Below, one piece after another: positions 7,202 to 11,314 of a stretch of DNA of 11,314 nt. The notes beneath the pieces were generated by a model. It did no database searches. It was not told the DNA's origin and saw only the letters and a program-made list of their open reading frames with translations. Within the stretch, counting starts at the first letter, position 1. Every line of letters begins with the position of its first letter. Both the position numbers and the translations under genes were made by a program. The DNA comes from Opitutaceae bacterium UBA4094 (GTDB lineage: Bacteria > Verrucomicrobiota > Verrucomicrobiia > Opitutales > Opitutaceae), in assembly GCA_002382525.1 (NCBI GenBank), contig DFYA01000116.1, forward strand, positions 5,396 through 16,709, read 5' to 3'.

Positions 7202-9133
7202 ATGCCCCACCTCGAAGCCGCCCACGCCCTCCTCCGCGAACGTTTTGGTTTCCCCGCGTTCCGCCCGGGTCAGGCCGAGGTGATCGCGCATCTGCTCGAT
7301 GGACGCTCCTCGCTCGCTGTTTTCCCGACCGGCAGCGGCAAGAGCCTCTGTTATCAACTCCCCGCGCTCCTGCTCCCCGGCCTCACGGTGGTCGTGTCGC
7401 CGCTCATCGCGCTGATGAAGGATCAGGTAGACTTCCTGGAGAAACGCGGAATCGCCGCCGCCCGTCTTGATTCGAGCGTCTCGCGCGAGGATTTCACGCG
7501 TATTCAAGATTCACTACGCGCCAACACCCTCAAGCTCCTCTACGTCGCGCCCGAACGTTTTTCCAACGAACGATTCCTCGCCCGCTTGAAAGAACTTCGC
7601 ATCGACCTCCTCGTGATAGACGAGGCGCACTGCATTTCCGAATGGGGCCACAACTTTCGTCCCGATTATCTGAAACTCGCCCGCTTCGCCCGCGAGTTGC
7701 GCGTCGGTCGCGTGCTCGGACTCACCGCCACCGCCACACCCGGCGTCGCCGCCGACATCTGCCGTCAGTTCGCCATCGAACCCGCTGCGCACGTCCACAC
7801 CGGTTTTTATCGACCCAATCTCTTTCTCCGCGCCACGGCCTGCCCGCCCGCGCGTCGCACCGCGCTCCTGATCGAACGTCTCCGTGCGCGTCCGGTCGGG
7901 CCGACGATCGTTTACGTCACGTTGCAAAAGACAGCCGAGCGTGTCGCGGCGGCCCTCGCCGACGCAGGTTTCGCTGCGGAGGCATATCACGCCGGCATGG
8001 AATCGGAGGCGCGCGAAGCCGTGCAAAACCGGTTTATGTCCGCCACCGACCGCGTCGTCGTTGCGACGATCGCCTTCGGCATGGGCATCGACAAGTCCGA
8101 CATCCGCGCCGTCTTTCACTACAACCTCCCGAAGAGCATCGAAAACTACGCGCAGGAAATCGGTCGCGCCGGACGCGATGGCGCGCCCTCGCATTGCGAA
8201 ATCTTCGCCGCCGACGAAGACCTCACGGTCCTCGAAAACTTCACCTACGGAGACACGCCCACGCCCCAGGCTCTTGCCCGCTTTGTGACTGCCTTGCTCG
8301 GCAAACGCCCCACCGGCACCGTGTTCGACGTCTCCGGCTACGAACTTTCGCAGACCCACGACATCCGCCCACTGGTCGTCTCCACCGCGCTCACCTACCT
8401 CGAACTCGACGGCACGCTCGTCGCGACCGCGCCCTTCTATACGAGCTACCAATGGCAGTTTTTGCGTCCGACCGACGACATCCTCGCGCGCTTCGACGCC
8501 GCGCGACAGGACTTCCTTCGCGCCCTCTTCGCCGCTGCGAAAACCGGCCGCACCTGGCACACCGTAGAACTCGCCGACACCGCCGCCGCGCTGGGCTGCG
8601 AACGCGAGCGCATCGTGAAAGCTCTCAACTTCCTCGAAGAAAAAGGTGACATCACGCTCCGTGCCACCGGCGTGCGCCAAGGTTATCGTGTGCTCCAGCC
8701 GCCTTCCGATCTCACCGCGCTCGCCGCCGATCTGGCCCGGCGTTTCTCGGCTCGGGAACAAGCCGATCTCGCGCGTAGCGCCGCAGTCGAAAAGCTCCTC
8801 TCCGAGCCGGGCTGCCTCGTGCGCCGCCTGCTCGCTTATTTCGGCGAAGAACTCGGTCGCGACTGCGGCCACTGCGGCGCATGCTCCGGCGATCCGGCGG
8901 TTTCGCTAGCGCGCCCTGACACGCCGTTCACATTGCCCGCCGCGGAACTCGCGACCTTGCGCACGCAGCACCCCACCCCGCTCGCCACGCCGCGCCAAGT
9001 CACGCGCTTTTTCTGCGGCCTGTCTTCGCCAGCGATGTCGAAAGCCAAACTCACGCGCCATGCCCTTTTCGGATCCTTCGAGACCACGCCGTTTGCACGC
9101 GTATTGTCCGCAGCCGAAATGAATCACACTTGA
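7202..9133 (+). CDS. recQ: RecQ-family ATP-dependent 3'-5' DNA helicase with C-terminal zinc cluster
   Basis: This 643-residue superfamily 2 helicase unwinds DNA in recombination and fork repair. It shows a RecQ Q-motif (FRPGQ, Gln24), Walker A GSGKS at 44-48, DEAH at 140-143, the RecQ aromatic-rich loop WGHNFRPDY at 148-156, TATATP of motif III, and motif VI QEIGRAGRDG at 318-327. Two winged-helix-like stretches follow at about 350-400 and 435-500. The zinc ligands are Cys538, Cys555, Cys558 and Cys561 (C-X16-C-X2-C-X2-C), placed after the winged-helix region rather than directly after the helicase core as in E. coli RecQ. The last 60 residues (RQVTRFFCGLSSPAMSKAKL, then LFGSFE) are not an HRDC domain but resemble a tail seen in a subgroup of bacterial RecQ-like helicases. 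The ATG at 7202 has a weak GAGA upstream. It is probably expressed alone. Confidence 0.93.
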   Translation: MPHLEAAHALLRERFGFPAFRPGQAEVIAHLLDGRSSLAVFPTGSGKSLCYQLPALLLPGLTVVVSPLIALMKDQVDFLEKRGIAAARLDSSVSREDFTRIQDSLRANTLKLLYVAPERFSNERFLARLKELRIDLLVIDEAHCISEWGHNFRPDYLKLARFARELRVGRVLGLTATATPGVAADICRQFAIEPAAHVHTGFYRPNLFLRATACPPARRTALLIERLRARPVGPTIVYVTLQKTAERVAAALADAGFAAEAYHAGMESEAREAVQNRFMSATDRVVVATIAFGMGIDKSDIRAVFHYNLPKSIENYAQEIGRAGRDGAPSHCEIFAADEDLTVLENFTYGDTPTPQALARFVTALLGKRPTGTVFDVSGYELSQTHDIRPLVVSTALTYLELDGTLVATAPFYTSYQWQFLRPTDDILARFDAARQDFLRALFAAAKTGRTWHTVELADTAAALGCERERIVKALNFLEEKGDITLRATGVRQGYRVLQPPSDLTALAADLARRFSAREQADLARSAAVEKLLSEPGCLVRRLLAYFGEELGRDCGHCGACSGDPAVSLARPDTPFTLPAAELATLRTQHPTPLATPRQVTRFFCGLSSPAMSKAKLTRHALFGSFETTPFARVLSAAEMNHT

Positions 9134-9156
9134 TCGCGCGCCGGCGGACCATGCCC

Positions 9157-9212
9157 GGGAAGCGAGCTTGCTCGCGATAGTTTGCCTCTCATCGCGAGCA
9201 AGCTCGCTTCCC
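9157..9212. repeat. REPIN-like element: two inverted REP sequences
   Basis: The 22-base arms at 9157-9178 and 9191-9212 are perfect reverse complements around a 12-base spacer. Each arm also contains its own small palindrome, GCGAGCTTGCTCGC, the layout of a REP hairpin. The core followed by GCGAT, and the GTGGG-type outer edge (read on the minus strand from 9214), closely resemble REP sequences recalled from Pseudomonas fluorescens-group genomes. It lies between the convergent recQ and yceH genes, a usual REP location, and could also stop transcription from both sides. REP elements are mobilised by RAYT transposases; none is encoded here. Confidence 0.8.
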
Positions 9213-9259
9213 ACTCCAGACCGCCCGGTCGGACCTCACCGGCCCCATCCGCTCTCGCC

Positions 9260-9940
9260 TTACTCCCCCAAGGCTTTTCTCAATTCCGCCAGCTCGCCGC
9301 GCAACCGACCGACCTCGTCTTCGAGCGCCGCCAACCTGCGCTCGACCTCCGGCGGCAGCGTCACTGTCACGGTCACCGGCTCCGCAACGGCGCCCGACTC
9401 CAACGCCGGTTCGCCCGTGAGCAACTGCACCCAGCGCGCCTCCTTCTGTCCCGGCTGACGCGGCAGTTTACGCACCAACCCGCCGCCGGGCCGCCCCGCC
9501 AGCTCCGCGAGTAGCGCCTCGAACTCCGCCACCGCCGGCATCGCGCACAAACGCTCCGTGTTGCCTCTCAACCCGGCGGCCGTTTGCGCGCCGCGCAACA
9601 GCAGTTCGCCCAACACAGCGCGTTCCACCGTATCCAAAGGATGATACACCTCGTCGATCTTTTGGCGGAATTTCGGCACGCGCGCATCGGCCCCGCCAAA
9701 CATCATCACGAGCCGCTGTCCGCGCAGTTCCTCGACGGCCAACTCCACCTCGCGCGCCGACACGTCCATCACCGGCTCGCGATTGCTCTTCTGGTTACAC
9801 GCGTTGACCAACGCGTTTAGCGTGAGCGGATAGATGTCGGGCGTCGCGAGTTCCTTTTCGATGAGACACCCCAGCACCCGTGCCGCCAGCGCCGACAACG
9901 GCGCACTCCCGCCCGATGAATAAGAAACAACAGTATCCAT
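9260..9940 (-). CDS. yceH: YceH family protein (DUF480/UPF0502), winged-helix
   Basis: This is a 226-residue member of the YceH/DUF480 family of winged-helix proteins, whose molecular role is unsettled. Family hallmarks are present: ARVLGCLIEKELATPDIYPL (20-39), LNALVNACNQKSNREPVMD (41-59), FRQKIDEVYHPLDTVERAVL, the second-half LLLRGAQTAAGLRGNTERL, and LPRQPGQKEARWV. The last 30 or so residues, from PPEVERRLAALEDEVGRLRG, form a heptad-like coiled coil as in other family members. Length is close to the usual 215-220 residues. The open frame extends 40 codons further upstream, but the ATG at 9940 is preferred: it has GGTGAG just before it, it matches the family's N-terminus, and the extension (MSGEGVGRPVPG...) looks non-coding. 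It is convergent with recQ and divergent from the kinase gene. Confidence 0.92.
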   Translation of the reverse strand: MDTVVSYSSGGSAPLSALAARVLGCLIEKELATPDIYPLTLNALVNACNQKSNREPVMDVSAREVELAVEELRGQRLVMMFGGADARVPKFRQKIDEVYHPLDTVERAVLGELLLRGAQTAAGLRGNTERLCAMPAVAEFEALLAELAGRPGGGLVRKLPRQPGQKEARWVQLLTGEPALESGAVAEPVTVTVTLPPEVERRLAALEDEVGRLRGELAELRKALGE

Positions 9941-9944
9941 GCGC

Positions 9945-9950
9945 CTCACC
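9945..9950 (-). promoter_or_regulatory. Shine-Dalgarno deciding the yceH start
   Basis: On the minus strand GGTGAG lies four bases before the ATG at 9940, within GGTGAGGCGC. It supports this ATG over the in-frame upstream starts at 9958 and 10060. Confidence 0.5.
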
Positions 9951-10058
9951 AAACGCATCCCCCGATGCCGCGCAAGGGAGCACTGGCAGTGAACACAGCC
10001 CATTCGCCAATCCCGCTTGCGTCCACCCGGCACCGGCCTTCCGACTCCCTCGCCGCTC

Positions 10059-11072
10059 ATGGACTACCGCCCGCTCCCTCGCCTTCCGACCGATTTCCAG
10101 CAACCGCCCTCCGCAGCAGAAATCGCCGCGTTGGCCGCACGCTTGCTCGGGCCGGACATTGCCATCGCCGAAGCGCGCGAGATCGGCGGCGGTGCCTTCA
10201 ATAACACCTTCCTGCTGACTGCCGACGCCGCCCTCGCCCGTCGGTGGGTTCTCCGCATATCACCACCGCACGCGCACCCGCTGATCTTCCACGTCGAACA
10301 CCACCTACTCCGCCGCGAAAACGCGCTGACGCCTTGGCTCGCCGGCGTCGCGCCGCTAGTGCCGCGTGTCGTCGGGACGGATTTCACCAGCGAAATCTGT
10401 CCGCGCGACGTCGTGCTGAGCGAATTCATCGAGGGCGAAAACTGGGACGCGGTGATGCCCACGCTGACCGATGTTGAAAACGACGCCCTGTGGCGCGAAC
10501 TCGCCGCCCTGCTCCAGCGCATCCACGCCACCCCGGCGCCTCACTTCGGATGGACGAACCCCGCAACTCCGCACGCGTGCTGGAGCGCGTTTATCTTGGG
10601 CAACATCTGCGGGCTTCTTGCCGACTGTCAGCGACTCGGCCTGCCCGACGCGGAGGCCCGTGCGTGGTTCGCCGAGGCCGAACGAGGCGCGTCCGCCCTC
10701 GATGAAATCACCGCGCCTCGCGTTCTCCATGGGGACCCTTGGCCGAAGAACGTCCTCATTCGCCGCGACACCGACGGCGGCGCGCCGCGCATCGTCGCAT
10801 TGCTCGACCACGAACGCGGCGGCTTCGGCGACCCGCTCAGCGAGTGGGTGTTCAATGGCTACGACTTCCCGCCCGTGTTTTGGGAGGCCTACGGCAGGCG
10901 GCCCATCGATTCATCCGCCAACATTCGCGCTCACATCTACAGAGGCACCATCGCCATTCAGTGCATCCTCGAAAGCACGCGTTACGCCGACGTCGATATT
11001 GAGACGCCGCGCCGTCAGCTTGTTTCCAGCACCGAAGCACTTCGCAGCCTCATCGGATCACCCTATAATTAA
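10059..11072 (+). CDS. APH/choline-kinase-like phosphotransferase family protein
   Basis: This 337-residue protein has the protein-kinase-like fold of aminoglycoside, choline and homoserine kinases, which transfer phosphate from ATP to a small-molecule hydroxyl. Visible parts are a glycine-rich loop IGGGAFNNTF (42-51); strand-3 VLRIS with Arg66 where many relatives have Lys; hinge VLSEFIEGENW; catalytic loop HGDPWPKN (224-231) with the likely base Asp226 and Asn231; and metal-binding LLDHERGGFGDP with Asp250. It therefore looks active, but its substrate cannot be read from sequence, and nothing links it to drug resistance. The frame is open back to a TTG at 10017. The ATG at 10059 is preferred because the preceding 14 codons are Pro/Gly-rich and unlike the family, though no clear Shine-Dalgarno is seen. 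It diverges from yceH across a 118-base gap holding only a small palindrome, CACTGGCAGTG (9981-9991). Confidence 0.85.
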   Translation: MDYRPLPRLPTDFQQPPSAAEIAALAARLLGPDIAIAEAREIGGGAFNNTFLLTADAALARRWVLRISPPHAHPLIFHVEHHLLRRENALTPWLAGVAPLVPRVVGTDFTSEICPRDVVLSEFIEGENWDAVMPTLTDVENDALWRELAALLQRIHATPAPHFGWTNPATPHACWSAFILGNICGLLADCQRLGLPDAEARAWFAEAERGASALDEITAPRVLHGDPWPKNVLIRRDTDGGAPRIVALLDHERGGFGDPLSEWVFNGYDFPPVFWEAYGRRPIDSSANIRAHIYRGTIAIQCILESTRYADVDIETPRRQLVSSTEALRSLIGSPYN

Positions 11073-11176
11073 CTATTCCATTAATGGTGCAGACCGAACG
11101 CGAAGGCTCGTTGATTGGTCCCTTGCCACTGGCCCTTGCCGGCCCCAAACGCGATTTTCGCGTCAGTAAAATAAGT

Positions 11177-11208
11177 TGGCCGGTCGCCTACCCCTAAGCG
11201 ACCGGCCA
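11177..11208. terminator. Perfect 11-bp hairpin between convergent genes, probable bidirectional terminator
   Basis: TGGCCGGTCGC (11177-11187) pairs perfectly with 11198-11208 around a 10-base loop. On the plus strand it is followed by TTTGCTTTC and on the minus strand by AACTTATTTTA, so either direction gives a T-rich tail. It lies between the stop of the kinase gene and the stop of a probable minus-strand gene. The stretch before it (11073-11176) has only a 6-bp hairpin at 11149-11163 and no gene that can be supported. Confidence 0.65.
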
Positions 11209-11221
11209 TTTGCTTTCTAGG

Positions 11222-11314
11222 TTACCCCAAAATGTCCCCGCTAAGCGGGAACGAGGTGAACAAGAGCATAGCGTAGGCCAACGTCAAGCCACCGTTGGCC
11301 AGAAAACAAAAAAA
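11222..11314 (-). CDS. C-terminal end of a probable membrane protein (cut by window edge)
   Basis: On the minus strand a frame is open from the window edge for 30 codons to a TAA at 11222-11224. It reads a hydrophobic segment, FLANGGLTLAYAMLLFTSF, then PLSGDILG and the stop. The composition fits a last transmembrane helix with a short polar tail. The stop followed by the hairpin at 11177-11208, and the convergent arrangement, support a real gene end. Thirty residues are too few to name the family, and a chance open frame is not excluded. Confidence 0.45.
   Translation of the reverse strand, partial: FFCFLANGGLTLAYAMLLFTSFPLSGDILG

Noticed and set aside
7514..8872. 452-codon open frame on the minus strand opposite recQ
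   Set aside because: It lies wholly antisense to an unmistakable helicase and has low-complexity composition; it is a shadow of GC-rich codon use.
9941..10060. 40-codon N-terminal extension of YceH to an upstream start
   Set aside because: The extension is unlike the family, and the ATG at 9940 has a Shine-Dalgarno and gives normal length.
10471..11169. 232-codon plus-strand frame overlapping the kinase gene
   Set aside because: It is an out-of-frame shadow rich in Pro, Ser, Arg and Thr with no domain, while the overlapping kinase frame carries catalytic motifs.

Overview
The window is GC-rich and densely coded, and reads like a chromosomal segment of a Verrucomicrobiota bacterium, most likely near the Opitutaceae. 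This placement is inferred from protein style and not from a marker gene. The large exported protein ends in a tail of the kind common in that phylum: a degenerate 'DxDxxxNLxKFAxG' segment followed by a 'Y.VE.SDDxxxW' strand. Shine-Dalgarno motifs are weak at most starts. No rRNA, tRNA, CRISPR array or transposase gene was seen.

Layout from left to right: (1) the 3' quarter of a pyruvate phosphate dikinase gene, cut by the window edge and closed by a strong intrinsic terminator; (2) a 229-base gap carrying that terminator and a 30-base dyad that could be an operator; (3) a 6.2-kb gene for a secreted modular protein of 2056 residues, with three tandem copies of a BACON/Ig-like plus beta-propeller cassette, FN3 domains, a reelin-like jelly roll and a verrucomicrobial tail; (4) a RecQ-family helicase with its four-cysteine cluster near the C-terminus; (5) a 56-base perfect inverted repeat that looks like a REPIN (paired REP sequences) between convergent genes; (6) a yceH (DUF480) gene on the minus strand, divergent from (7) an APH-type small-molecule kinase gene; (8) a perfect 11-bp hairpin and the 3' end of a probable membrane-protein gene on the minus strand, cut by the right edge.

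The genes do not form one pathway. PPDK belongs to central carbon metabolism, RecQ to DNA repair, and YceH and the kinase are of uncertain role. The giant protein stands alone between terminator-like hairpins and has no obvious enzyme domain, so a surface or matrix binding role is inferred. No clear new multi-gene system is visible. The points most worth a second look are the triplicated cassette with its near-invariant HDPSGRYY/HGDNNSSGA loop, the reelin-like module, the Pseudomonas-style REP pair, and the operator-like dyad.
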